From Palsa-504 sp963769715 (lineage in GTDB: Bacteria > Actinomycetota > Actinomycetes > Streptosporangiales > Streptosporangiaceae): a stretch of DNA of 64,000 nucleotides. The stretch is taken from NCBI GenBank assembly GCA_963769715.1, contig CAVYNE010000042.1, positions 1 through 64,000 of the forward strand, in the 5' to 3' direction. The notes beneath the pieces are model-generated. The model was not told the DNA's origin and made no database searches. It saw only the letters and a list, made by a program, of their open reading frames with translations. The translations under genes and the position numbers were made by a program. This document shows positions 41,865-49,921 of the stretch, piece by piece. The first letter of the stretch is position 1. The number at the start of each line of letters is the position of its first letter.

Positions 41865-42772
41865 AGTTCGCGTTCATCGCCGAGATGGACGTGGAGAACG
41901 ACCGCAAGCCACGCGAGGGAAGATTCCCGGTTAGATTCATGTGCGAGACGCTCGGGATATCGCGGCAGGGGTATTACGCATGGAAGAAGCGCGCGCCGTC
42001 GGCGCGGCAGAAAGAAGACGTGACATTGACCACGCTGATCGTGGCGATCCACAAGGCGCATAAGGGCCGGTACGGCATCGACCGGATTCACGCGGACCTG
42101 GCCCGGAACGGGTTCCAGGTCAGCCCGAAGCGGGTGCGGCGCCTGGCCCGGGCCGCTGGCCTGCGATGCGTGCACCCGCGGCCGTACAAGACCACGACGG
42201 TGCCGGATCCGGCGAACGCTTGCGGCTTGGTCGACCTGGTTGGCCGCGACTTCGTGCCCGAGGCGAAAGACCAGCTGTGGTACGGGGATATCACGTACAT
42301 TTTCACGATGAGCGGCTGGGCTTACCTTGCCACGGTGATCGACGGGTATTCACGCAAGGTAGTGGGCTGGTCCGTCGCTGATCATATGCGCGAGGAACTG
42401 GTCATCGATGCGTTCAGGATGGCAGTGGAGAATCGTCGTCCCGGGACCGGGGAGGTGGTTTTCCATTCCGACCGCGGGAGCCAGTACACTGGCCGGGCGT
42501 TCCGTGATGTGTGCCTTGGTAATGGTATCATACCGTCGGTCGGGCAGACCGGAATATGCTTCGACAATGCGGCGGCGGAGTCGTGGAACGCGACGTTCAA
42601 GAAAGAGCTCATTCACCTGCATGCATGGAAGAACGTCGAGCACGTGAGGCAGGCGTCGTTCGAGTTCACGGAAGTATACTACAATCGTCAGAGGATTCAG
42701 AAGGGACTGGGGTATCTGACGCCCTCCGAGTATGAACTCGGAATTGACACGAGAATGGCGCAAGTGGCATAA
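41840..42772 (+). CDS. IS3-family OrfB (DDE integrase)
   Basis: A 310-residue retroviral-type integrase core. Catalytic residues are visible as WYGDITYI (D), FHSDRGSQY (D) and NAAAESWNATFKKEL (E), with HTH_21 in the N-terminal part (YGIDRIHADLARNGFQVS). It overlaps OrfA in the -1 frame, so the active form is probably the OrfAB fusion. No disruption is seen. Confidence 0.92.
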   Translation: MVCEGESVKFAFIAEMDVENDRKPREGRFPVRFMCETLGISRQGYYAWKKRAPSARQKEDVTLTTLIVAIHKAHKGRYGIDRIHADLARNGFQVSPKRVRRLARAAGLRCVHPRPYKTTTVPDPANACGLVDLVGRDFVPEAKDQLWYGDITYIFTMSGWAYLATVIDGYSRKVVGWSVADHMREELVIDAFRMAVENRRPGTGEVVFHSDRGSQYTGRAFRDVCLGNGIIPSVGQTGICFDNAAAESWNATFKKELIHLHAWKNVEHVRQASFEFTEVYYNRQRIQKGLGYLTPSEYELGIDTRMAQVA

Positions 42773-42807
42773 TATAAGTGTCTACGAAACCGGTAGGCCT
42801 CCAGCCG

Positions 42808-43058
42808 AGACGGCGATCACCGCCGCCCGCGCCGAAACCGGCAGCTGCCAGCAGCAGGCCCGCCAGGCCGCCGATGACGCGGCGGCGGCGCGGGCCTGCG
42901 CCGAGACCGAGGTCACCCGCGCCCGCCAGGCCGAGACAGACGCCCGCGCCGAGACCGAGCGCGCCCGCGCGGACGCCGCCCGCGAACGCGACACCCTGCA
43001 CGCCGCTCACGACGCCCAGCTGCAGGCCTGCCGCCAGCTCGCCGACCTGCACCGCGAC
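42808..43058 (+). pseudogene. Extended istB frame, segment 2 (coiled coil)
   Basis: Coding continues from segment 1 after IS3 element A: ETAITAARAETGSCQQQARQAADDAAAA... to ...LADLHRD. It is wholly Ala/Arg/Glu-rich heptad-like sequence. It is cut after the CGAC duplication by the next IS3 element and resumes at 44370. Frame continuity was checked: 571 + 251 bases is a multiple of three. Confidence 0.8.
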
Positions 43059-43122
43059 TGGAGGCCCGCCACTTCCGTGGACAGTGACCACACTAGGATC
43101 ACTGGGCACAGGAGGAACCCCG

Positions 43123-43419
43123 ATGGTGACGAAGTACCAGAAGTTCGGCGACGGCTATAAGGCCGAGGCTGTGAAGCTCTACCGGGAATCAAATCAGACT
43201 ATCGCGGAGACGGCCCGGAATCTCGGGCTGAAGGAATCGACGCTGGCTAACTGGGTAAAGAAAGACAAGGATAATGAGGCGGTCGCGGTGGGTGAGGCGC
43301 CGCTGACGCCAGCGGAACGGACGCGGATCAGGGAACTGGAGGCGGACGTCCGCCGCCTCAACATGGAGAACGCGTTCCTGAAAAAAGCGAGTGCGTACTT
43401 CGCGAGCCAGAACCTGTGA
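43123..43419 (+). CDS. IS3-family OrfA (element B, copy 1)
   Basis: A 98-residue protein with an N-terminal helix-turn-helix (TIAETARNLGLKESTLANWV) and a C-terminal coiled coil ending in NAFLKKASAYF. AGGAGGAAC precedes the ATG. The six-A run at 43381-43386 is the probable -1 frameshift site. It differs from the copy at 46873 at only a few positions (for example A/D after IAET). Confidence 0.88.
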   Translation: MVTKYQKFGDGYKAEAVKLYRESNQTIAETARNLGLKESTLANWVKKDKDNEAVAVGEAPLTPAERTRIRELEADVRRLNMENAFLKKASAYFASQNL

Positions 43420-44334
43420 AATTCTCGTTCATTGGCCAGGTGGCGGAAGAGCAGCGGCAGCTGCCTCCCGGGGTGCGCTTTCCCGTCGTTTTCATGTGCC
43501 GTATGCTGGAAGTGACGCGGCAGGGATATTACGAGTGGAAGAAGCGGCCGGTCTCGGCGCATGATCAGAAGGACGCTGAGCTGGCCGCGCGGATCAGGTA
43601 CTTGCATCAGGAAAGGCATAAGAACCGGGCTGGCATCGAGCGGATCTTGTGGGACTTGCAGGAGGAGGGGTACGTCACCTCCGAGCGGCGGGTGCGCCGC
43701 CTGGCGCGGGCCGCGGGCCTGCAGTGCGTGCATCCCGGGCCGTCGGCGCGGACGACCGTGCAGGACAGCAAGGCAATCGGCGGCCTGGTCGATCTGGTGG
43801 ACCGCCAGTTCACCGCCCCGGAGCCGGACCAGCTGTGGGTCGGCGATATCACCTATATCTGGACGTATTCTGGTTTCGCGTACCTGGCGACGCTTATCGA
43901 CATGTGCTCGAATAAGGTCGTCGGCTGGGCGTGGATGACCACATGCGCACGGGCCTGGTGCTCGAGGCCCTGGATAATGCGCTGGCGCCCGCGGGCCGGG
44001 AATAGGCATAGGCGAGCTTGTGGCGCACCATGACCGCGGTTCCCAGTATACCTCGGGAAGGTACCGCGATCGCCTTTTCGCCGAGGGTATTATCCCGTCG
44101 GTCGGGCACACCGGCATATGCTACGACAACGCGGCAGCGGAATCGTTTAATGCGACGATCAAGAAGGAGCTGATCTATCAGCACGTGTGGCGCGACGCGG
44201 GCGAGGTCAGGACCGCCGTGTTCGACTACATCGAGCGATATTACAATCACGTCCGGAAACAACGTCGGCTCGGCAAGATAAGCCCAGCGGATTACGAGCG
44301 CCAATTTGACAATTGGACACCAAAAGCAGCATAA
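43416..44334 (+). pseudogene. Frameshifted IS3 OrfB (element B, copy 1)
   Basis: Compared with the intact copy at 47166, a missing C in GGCTGGGC-GTGGATG and a missing base in GCTGGC-GCCCGC shift the frame twice between 43925 and 43990. The second shift does not restore it, so the protein ends at 44033, while the downstream frame from 44020 still encodes HDRGSQYTSGR and the catalytic E region. The element depends on other copies for movement. Confidence 0.9.
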
Positions 44335-44369
44335 TGGAAATGTCCACGAAATTGCCGGGACTCCACGAC

Positions 44370-45090
44370 CGCGCCGAACGCGCCGAGGCCGCACTCGATG
44401 CCGCCCGCCGCCAGCCGGACGCGGGACACCCCGCAGCACACGACACAGACCCCGGCCCCCAGCCGGCCCCCGGCGCGGCAGAACCAGGCCCAGCCCGCCG
44501 GACAGCACCTGACCAGCCCGCCCCGCCCCGCCCCGCCAGGGCGGGGCAGGCCCGGCACCACCCATCTCCTCACGGAAGGCACACCATGACCGTACTGACC
44601 AGCCCCATCGGCCCCGACCTCAAAAACCACCTGCGGGCGCTCAAACTCGGCAGGCTCCTGGACATCCTGCCCGAACGGCTCACCCTGGCCCGCCAGCAGA
44701 ACATGACGCACGCCGACTTCCTCGAGCTCGTCCTGGCCGATGAGGTATCCCGCCGCGAATCCGGCTCCGCCGCCCTGCGCGCCCGCGCCGCCGGCCTGGA
44801 CCCCGCCATGCACCTGGAAGCCTGGGACGCCACCGCCTCGGTCCGCTATGACCAGCAGCTATGGAACGAACTGGCCAGCCTCCGGTTTCTCGACGGCCCC
44901 CACGGCGCCCTGATACTCGGCCCCGTCGGCGTCGGCAAGACACACCTGGCCACCGCGCTCGGCCACATCGCCGTCCGCCGCCGCCGCACCGTCCACATGG
45001 CCCGCGCCGGCCAGCTCTTCAAACGCCTCAAAGCCGCCCGCCTGGACAACACCACCGACACCGAGATGCGCCGCCCGGCCGCCGTCGACC
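44370..45090 (+). pseudogene. istB: Extended istB frame, segment 3 (coiled coil, linker, IstB ATPase start)
   Basis: Continues as RAERAEAALDAARRQPD, then about 55 Pro/Ala-rich residues, then IstB from MTVLTSPIGPDLKNHL. A GGAAGG precedes the ATG at 44586, so IstB alone (262 residues after repair) could also be made. The Walker A motif GPVGVGKTHLATALG is intact. It stops at VD, where IS3 element C inserted (ACC duplication), and resumes at 48121 with L-L-I-L-D-D (Walker B). Confidence 0.88.
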
Positions 45091-45139
45091 TGAATCGCCC
45101 CGGGTTTTGTAGAGGCTCGATCGAGAGGACGATCGGGTC

Positions 45140-46024
45140 ATGGCAGGAAGGACTCCGTACCCGCAGGAGATGAAAGAGCGGGCAGTGCGGATGGTCGGGG
45201 AGGTCCGCGGGAACTACGGCAACGAGTACACGGCGATCAAGGCGGTGGCGGCCCGGCTGGGGATCGGGTCGCCGGAGACGGTGCGCAAGTGGCTGCGGCG
45301 CGCCCAGGTCGATGCCGGGGAGCGGCCGGGCCTCACGAGCGAGGAGAAGGCGGAGGTCAAGGCGCTCAAGCAGGAGGTGGCCGAGCTGCGGCGGGCGAAT
45401 GAGATCCTCAAGGCGGCCTCGGCTTTCTTCGCGGCCGAGCTCGGCCGGCCACGCGGTGCTCGTGATGTTCATCAGCAAGCACAAGGACGCTTTCGGGGTC
45501 GAGCCGGTCTGCCGCGTGCTGTCCGGGAGCGGCTGGCAGATCGCCCCGGGCACCTACTATGCGGCCGTCCGGCGGCCGCCGCCCGCCCGGGCCGTGCGGG
45601 ACGCGCAGATCCTGGCCGGCATCACGCAGATGCGCGCGGAGTACGAGGAGGTGTACGGCGCCCGCAAGACGTGGCTGGAGCTGAACCGCCGCGGGATCCC
45701 GGTGGCGCGCTGCACCGTCGAGCGGGTGATGCGGGAGAACGGGCTGCGGGGCGCGCGGCGCGGCCGCAAGATCCGCACCACGATCCCGGGGAAGGGGCTC
45801 GGGCACGAGCGGGCGGCGGACCTGATCGGCAGGGACTTCACCGCGCCGGCGCCGGACCGGCGGTGGGTCGCCGATTTCACCCAGGTGGCCACGCTGGCCG
45901 GCACGGTCTACGTGGCGTTCGTCGTGGACATCTTCTCCCGCCTGTTCACCGGCTGGGCGGCGGCCCGCCACAAGCGGGCCAAGCTGGTGCTGGATGCCCT
46001 GGACATGGCGCTGTGGCACCGTGA
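45140..46024 (+). CDS. IS3-family OrfA (element C), reading frame lacking its usual stop
   Basis: The conserved OrfA part is about the first 100 residues: YPQEMKERAVRMVGEVRGNYG, GIGSPETVRKWLRRAQ, and a coiled coil ending in NEILKAASAFFAAEL. Relatives stop shortly after AAEL-x-RP. Here the frame runs on to 46024 as non-homologous sequence antisense-like to nothing known. OrfB is in the +1 phase relative to OrfA, unlike the -1 phase of elements A and B, so a small indel near 45445-45460 may have uncoupled them. Confidence 0.7.
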   Translation: MAGRTPYPQEMKERAVRMVGEVRGNYGNEYTAIKAVAARLGIGSPETVRKWLRRAQVDAGERPGLTSEEKAEVKALKQEVAELRRANEILKAASAFFAAELGRPRGARDVHQQAQGRFRGRAGLPRAVRERLADRPGHLLCGRPAAAARPGRAGRADPGRHHADARGVRGGVRRPQDVAGAEPPRDPGGALHRRAGDAGERAAGRAARPQDPHHDPGEGARARAGGGPDRQGLHRAGAGPAVGRRFHPGGHAGRHGLRGVRRGHLLPPVHRLGGGPPQAGQAGAGCPGHGAVAP

Positions 46025-46778
46025 CCACGGCGGGCACCGGGTCAGCGCGGGGCTGATCCACCACTCCGACGCCGGGTCGCAGTACACCTCCATCGCGTTC
46101 ACCGCCCACTTGGCCGCCGAGGGCATCGTCCCGTCCATCGGCTCGGTCGGGGACGCGCTGGATAACGCCCTGATGGAATCGGCGATCGGCTTGTACAAGA
46201 CCGAGCTGATCAACTGGCGCGGCCCGTGGCGGGACCTGGCCCACGTGGAGATGGAGACCGCCGGCTACCTGCACTGGTTCAACAACCGCAGGATCCACTC
46301 CGCGATCGGGGACGTGACCCCGGCTGAGCGGGAGGCCGCCTGGTACGCCGCACGCGGCAGGGAAGAAGAAGAAGAAGAAGAAGAAGAAATGAAAGGAGGC
46401 GGCATGCGCCGCCCGGATTTCCCGGAAGAGGCTGCCGCGCTGGGGTGCGGGCGCCGCGATGGTACCGGCCCGCCCCCTCCGGCCTCAACGGTGCTGCGCA
46501 TCGCGCTGGCGCGCGACGGCCTGCGGCCGCCGTTGACCCCGGAGACCTCTGGCGGGCCACAGGGCCAGCAAAGCGGGCAGCCCAAAGGGCTGCCCCGGTC
46601 AGGCCGCGGCGCCCTCCCGGCCGCACGCGGCGGGCCGCTGGCCCGGTCTTACACCCGGCACCAAACGGAGGGACACTGGAACACGACAGCCACCACCCGG
46701 ACACAAGCGGACACTTGTTCAACTACGTCAACAGGCAGAAAAATTACAAGGCTGACAGGCGGTCAGCCGCAAAGCTGA
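45465..46778 (+). CDS. IS3-family OrfB (element C) with a 145-residue non-homologous tail
   Basis: The integrase core is complete: FGVEPVCRVLSGSGWQIAP, WVADFTQVATLAG (D), HHSDAGSQYTS (D), DNALMESAIGLYKTELI (E), and the usual end VTPAEREAAWYAARG. Nine Glu from a GAA repeat follow, then about 135 residues rich in Gly, Pro, Arg and Thr with no family resemblance. The tail probably results from loss of the normal stop. The start at 45465 (ATG) is arbitrary because synthesis normally depends on frameshifting. Confidence 0.82.
   Translation: MFISKHKDAFGVEPVCRVLSGSGWQIAPGTYYAAVRRPPPARAVRDAQILAGITQMRAEYEEVYGARKTWLELNRRGIPVARCTVERVMRENGLRGARRGRKIRTTIPGKGLGHERAADLIGRDFTAPAPDRRWVADFTQVATLAGTVYVAFVVDIFSRLFTGWAAARHKRAKLVLDALDMALWHRDHGGHRVSAGLIHHSDAGSQYTSIAFTAHLAAEGIVPSIGSVGDALDNALMESAIGLYKTELINWRGPWRDLAHVEMETAGYLHWFNNRRIHSAIGDVTPAEREAAWYAARGREEEEEEEEEMKGGGMRRPDFPEEAAALGCGRRDGTGPPPPASTVLRIALARDGLRPPLTPETSGGPQGQQSGQPKGLPRSGRGALPAARGGPLARSYTRHQTEGHWNTTATTRTQADTCSTTSTGRKITRLTGGQPQS
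46362..46388 (+). repeat. (GAA)9 microsatellite at the end of element C orfB
   Basis: Nine uninterrupted GAA triplets encode nine Glu. This is unusual in such GC-rich DNA and lies exactly where homology to IS3 OrfB ends. It could have expanded after the stop codon was lost. Confidence 0.95.
46575..46595 (+). terminator. Perfect hairpin inside the tail of element C
   Basis: GGGCAGCCC and GGGCTGCCC flank a loop of AAA. It is a strong intrinsic-terminator-like stem located in the extra segment, not near the end of the orfB core. It may be a leftover terminator from the source of the extra DNA. Confidence 0.55.
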
Positions 46779-46872
46779 GCCTCAACCAAAGCCGGGGTGC
46801 TACAACCTTGGAGGCCCGCCACTTCCGTGTACAGTGACCACACTAGGATCACTGAGCACAGGAGGAACCCCG

Positions 46873-47169
46873 ATGGTGACTAAGTACCAGAAGTTAGGCG
46901 ACGGCTATAAGGCCGAGGCCGTGAAGCTCTACCGGGAATCAAATCAGACTATCGCGGAGACGGACCGGAATCTCGGGCTGAAGGAATCGACTCTGGCTAA
47001 CTGGGTCAAGAAAGACAAGGATAATGAGGCGGTAGCGGTGGGTGAGGCGCCGCTGACGCCAGCGGAACGGACGCGGATCAGGGAACTGGAGGCGGACGTA
47101 CGCCGCCTCAACATGGAGAACGCGTTCCTGAAAAAAGCGAGTGCGTACTTCGCGAGCCAGAACCTGTGA
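46873..47169 (+). CDS. IS3-family OrfA (element B, copy 2)
   Basis: A 98-residue near-duplicate of the protein at 43123-43419, with the same helix-turn-helix and coiled coil. The six-A slippery run is at 47131-47136, and the ATG has AGGAGGAAC upstream. A substitution, Asp for Ala in IAETDRN, distinguishes it from copy 1. Confidence 0.88.
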   Translation: MVTKYQKLGDGYKAEAVKLYRESNQTIAETDRNLGLKESTLANWVKKDKDNEAVAVGEAPLTPAERTRIRELEADVRRLNMENAFLKKASAYFASQNL

Positions 47170-48086
47170 AATTCTCGTTCATTGGCCAGGTGGCGGAAGA
47201 GCAGCGGCAGCTGCCTCCCGGGGTGCGCTTTCCCGTCGTTTTCATGTGCCGTATGCTGGAAGTGACGCGGCAGGGATATTACGAGTGGAAGAAGCGGCCG
47301 GTCTCGGCGCATGATCAGAAGGACGCTGAGCTGGCAGCGCGGATCAGGTACTTGCATCAGGAAAGGCATAAGAACCGGGCTGGCATCGAGCGGATCTTGT
47401 GGGACTTGCAGGAGGAGGGGCACGTCACCTCCGAGCGGCGGGTGCGCCGCCTGGCGCGGGCCGCGGGCCTGCAGTGCGTGCATCCAGGGCCGTCGGCGCG
47501 GACGACCGTGCAGGACAGCAAGGCAATCGGCGGCCTGGTCGATCTGGTGGACCGCCAGTTCACCGCCCCGGAGCCGGACCAGCTGTGGGTAGGCGATATC
47601 ACCTATATCTGGACGTATTCTGGTTTCGCGTACCTGGCGACGCTTATCGACATGTGCTCGAATAAGGTCGTCGGCTGGGCCGTGGATGACCACATGCGCA
47701 CGGGCCTGGTGCTCGAGGCCGTGGATAATGCGCTGGCTGCCCGCGGGCCGGGAATAGGCATAGGCGAGCTTGTGGTGCACCATGACCGCGGTTCCCAGTA
47801 TACCTCGGGAAGGTACCGCGATCGCCTTTTTGCAGAGGGTATTATCCCGTCGGTCGGGCACACCGGCATATGCTACGACAACGCGGCAGCGGAATCGTTT
47901 AATGCGACGATCAAGAAGGAGCTGATCTATCAGCACGTGTGGCGCGACGCGGGCGAGATCAGGACCGCCGTGTTCGACTACATCGAGCGATATTACAATC
48001 ACGTCCGGAAACAACGTCGGCTCGGCAAGATAAGCCCAGCGGATTACGAGCGCCAATTTGACAATTGGACACCAAAAGCAGCATAA
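47166..48086 (+). CDS. IS3-family OrfB (element B, copy 2)
   Basis: An intact 306-residue integrase: HTH_21 (KNRAGIERILWDLQEEGHVTS), WVGDITYIWTYSG (D), VHHDRGSQYTSGR (D) and NAAAESFNATIKKELIYQ (E). The GTG overlaps the OrfA stop (GTGA), in the -1 frame. It shows what the broken copy at 43416 should encode. Confidence 0.93.
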   Translation: MKFSFIGQVAEEQRQLPPGVRFPVVFMCRMLEVTRQGYYEWKKRPVSAHDQKDAELAARIRYLHQERHKNRAGIERILWDLQEEGHVTSERRVRRLARAAGLQCVHPGPSARTTVQDSKAIGGLVDLVDRQFTAPEPDQLWVGDITYIWTYSGFAYLATLIDMCSNKVVGWAVDDHMRTGLVLEAVDNALAARGPGIGIGELVVHHDRGSQYTSGRYRDRLFAEGIIPSVGHTGICYDNAAAESFNATIKKELIYQHVWRDAGEIRTAVFDYIERYYNHVRKQRRLGKISPADYERQFDNWTPKAA

Positions 48087-48120
48087 TGGAAATGTCCACG
48101 AAATTGAAGGGACTCCAACC

Positions 48121-48404
48121 TGCTCATCCTCGACGACTTCGCGCTCCAGCCCCTCGACGCGACCGCCACCGCCGACTTCTACGAGCTCACCGTCAGCCGC
48201 CACCGCAAGCACGCCACCATCGTCACCTCAAACCGCGACCCCAGCGAATGGCTCCCCCTCATGACCGACCCGCTCCTGGCCCAGTCCGCCGTCGACCGGC
48301 TCACCTCCACCAGCCACGAGCTCATCGTCGAAGGCGAGTCCTACCGCCAGCGCCAGCGCCCCGCCCACCGCAAACTTGACGAACCCCCCGCAGCTACCCC
48401 ATGA
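48121..48404 (+). pseudogene. istB: 3' part of istB
   Basis: Reads LLILDDFALQPLDATATADF (Walker B LLILDDF), then SRHRKHATIVTSNRDPSEW (sensor region) and the C-terminal DRLTSTSHELIVEGESYRQR, all typical of IS21 IstB helper ATPases. It follows segment 3 in frame when elements C and B2 and their duplications are removed. Apart from the insertions the ATPase has no visible damage. Confidence 0.9.
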
Positions 48405-48477
48405 TGCTCACCGAGCCCGGCCACGGTGGTCCCTAGGTCATGGCAACACCCTGGTCCCATGCTGCTGGCGAATGACA

Positions 48478-49180
48478 GGCTCCAGCCCGGCTCGGCCTGG
48501 CGGCGGAACCATACCGCCGCCCGCAGCTGCTGGCCGGATCGTCCGCCGCTCACGGTGAAGCGCAGGCGGACCGGGGTTCTTAGATCGTCGGGCGGCGCTG
48601 CGATGCTGTGGTCAGCCGTGATCAGGTCCAGCTCGTGAGCCGCATCGGTGATCGTGGCGCTGTCGATACGCAACTCGGCTCGTCCAGCGCGAGCAGGCGC
48701 GCCGCTTACCGCGGGTTCTTCGGCCTTGGCGGGCTCCTCGGCGGTCTCGGTCGGGGTGGCCGCGCCCGCTCCGGGATCTGGCTCGTATGCTGGCAGGCCA
48801 AGCTGGCCGAGCATCCAGTCATAGAGTGGCCCGCAGTCCCAGCCCGGCCATTGCCGGGGTTCCAGCGCGGGCTCCACCTCTGTTTGCTCCGCCTCGATCC
48901 GGCGCTCCCACTCGCCATCGACCTGGCGCTGAGCGAAGATCACCGCAAACGACGCCGCAGTTTGCCAGGCCGACGGATCGCTCGCCGCGTCGCTAAGCCT
49001 GTTACGGGCATGGCCCTGCCAGGACGCGATGCGCGCGAGCGACGGACGTGGCCGCATAGTTCCCAGCGCGGTGTAGATGGCGCGTTGATCCTCGTCCGCC
49101 AGGGCCCGCAGGCTGGTGATCCCTAGCTTGCTGGCGAGCGCGCGCCGGTGGTTCTCCTCGAGGCCGGGAATGGAGTCCAT
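48478..49180 (-). pseudogene. 5' half of the gene split by the IS21 element
   Basis: From an ATG with AGGAGGTGA upstream, the frame begins MDSIPGLEENHRRALASKLG. That is a helix-hairpin-helix-like segment similar to DUF4332 (GI-x-x-LRALA). It continues through PLYDWMLGQLGLPAYE and a Pro/Glu-rich linker to a beta-rich region ending AVWFRRQAEPGWS, where the IS21 element begins. The C-terminal 59 residues are at 35316-35494. The next gene upstream (49279) is probably its operon partner. Confidence 0.85.
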
Positions 49181-49278
49181 ACTGCTCACCTCCTCATCGC
49201 CTGCCATCTCATCGCCAGCCTGGCCGTCCCCGAGGCCCGGCATACGCACCGGGCCTCGGGGACGGCTGATACCGGGGC

Positions 49279-49794
49279 TCAGGCGCCCTTGAAGAATTCG
49301 TACTCCTCGAGCGCCTCATAGCCGGCGACCGCGACATGACCATCGCAGCAGCGCAGTTCGACCTTGGCGGCCACCTCGTAGACCTCGGTGTCACCATCGA
49401 TCTTGATCGTTCCTGGCGGCACGGTGACAACCTGCTGGATGCAGAGGCTGTCACAACCCCTCCAGCCCTTGACTTCGAAGCCGGTGGCGCCGGGAAGAAG
49501 CGAGGACAGGTAGAAACCGCGTCCCGGCCCGATCGGCTTGAAGCCGACGTCGAAGAGCCAGTCGCCGGTCATGCACCTCCACAGCCTGCCCCGGAGTTCG
49601 ACCCGGAAGCGGACCTTGAAAAGCTCCTCCGTGCCAATGATCGTGTCGTGCTGGTTCTTGTCGTCGAGGTCGAGAATGTCGGCGTCCCAGAACACCTTCG
49701 TGTACCTCTCCGACGGCAGTTCAATCTCGGTTTTGCCGTCGAGGTAGTCTGGATCTTCCGGCCAGCACACCGACCTTACCGGCTGTTCGGTCAT
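49279..49794 (-). CDS. Conserved hypothetical protein upstream of the split HhH gene
   Basis: A 171-residue protein, with AAAGGAGA before the ATG at 49794. It is predominantly beta: FKVRFRVELRGRLWRCMTGDWLFDVGF, TIKIDGDTEVYEVAAKVELR. Cys residues (CMTG, CDSLC, RCCDG) are frequent but not in a zinc pattern I recognise. It lies about 100 bases upstream of the split helix-hairpin-helix gene and is transcribed in the same direction. Function unknown. Confidence 0.6.
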   Translation of the reverse strand: MTEQPVRSVCWPEDPDYLDGKTEIELPSERYTKVFWDADILDLDDKNQHDTIIGTEELFKVRFRVELRGRLWRCMTGDWLFDVGFKPIGPGRGFYLSSLLPGATGFEVKGWRGCDSLCIQQVVTVPPGTIKIDGDTEVYEVAAKVELRCCDGHVAVAGYEALEEYEFFKGA

Positions 49795-49921
49795 GGAATG
49801 TCTCCTTTCACCGCTGATTTGCCCTGAGACAAGGGTCCAGGTGCATATCTGCCCATCGTTCCGCATGGTAATTAGGCGTCACTAAAACAAGCGCATAATC
49901 AAGGATTAGCTTTACGGTTAA

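Larger units (their letters stand above)
41507..42803 (+). mobile_element. IS3-family element A (intact)
   Basis: A 1,297-bp element. Ends: TGGACCCCCACCGGTTTCG and the complement of TGGAGGCCTACCGGTTTCG, with the inner ACCGGTTTCGTAGACAC perfect. A GCCG duplication lies at 41503-41506 and 42804-42807. Two overlapping frames, orfA and orfB, have the usual -1 relation. Excision of the element and one GCCG restores the coiled-coil frame of its target. Confidence 0.92.
43059..44365 (+). mobile_element. IS3-family element B, copy 1 (orfB broken)
   Basis: A 1,307-bp element with ends TGGAGGCCCGCCACTTCCGTG and the complement of TGGAGTCCCGGCAATTTCGTG, flanked by CGAC (43055-43058, 44366-44369). A second, nearly identical copy lies at 46809-48117. 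Two single-base deletions relative to that copy (near 43930 and 43987) account for the two-base length difference. Confidence 0.92.
45091..46804 (+). mobile_element. IS3-family element C with an oversized 3' region
   Basis: A 1,714-bp element, longer than most IS3 members (1.2-1.5 kb). The ends are TGAATCGCCCCGGGTTTTG and the complement of TGTAGCACCCCGGCTTTGG, followed by GAGGCTC on both sides. The 3-bp duplication ACC is at 45088-45090 and 46805-46807. The excess is a segment of about 400 bp after the normal end of orfB, beginning with a GAA microsatellite. Confidence 0.88.
46809..48117 (+). mobile_element. IS3-family element B, copy 2 (intact)
   Basis: A 1,309-bp element with the same ends as copy 1 and an ACCT duplication at 46805-46808 and 48118-48121. 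The first three bases of that target are the right-hand ACC duplication of element C, so this copy landed exactly at the edge of element C. Both orfA and orfB are open, making it the likely source of trans-acting transposase. Confidence 0.92.
35501..48477 (+). mobile_element. IS21-family element filled by five further insertions
   Basis: The ends are TGTGATTTGCCAGCGGCATG... (left) and the complement of TGTCATTCGCCAGCAGCATG (right), about 26 similar bases beginning TG. They are flanked by the 6-bp direct repeat GGCTCC (35495-35500, 48478-48483). The total is 12,977 bp. Subtracting the nested insertions (3.52, 1.30, 1.31, 1.71 and 1.31 kb) leaves about 3.8 kb, larger than a standard 2-2.5 kb IS21 because of the extended istB. 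Both istA and istB are now broken, so the element cannot move by itself. Confidence 0.9.

Noticed and set aside
43059..48117. Long direct repeats that could suggest a segmental duplication
   Set aside because: They are two copies of one IS3 element with separate target duplications (CGAC and ACCT), so independent insertions explain them.
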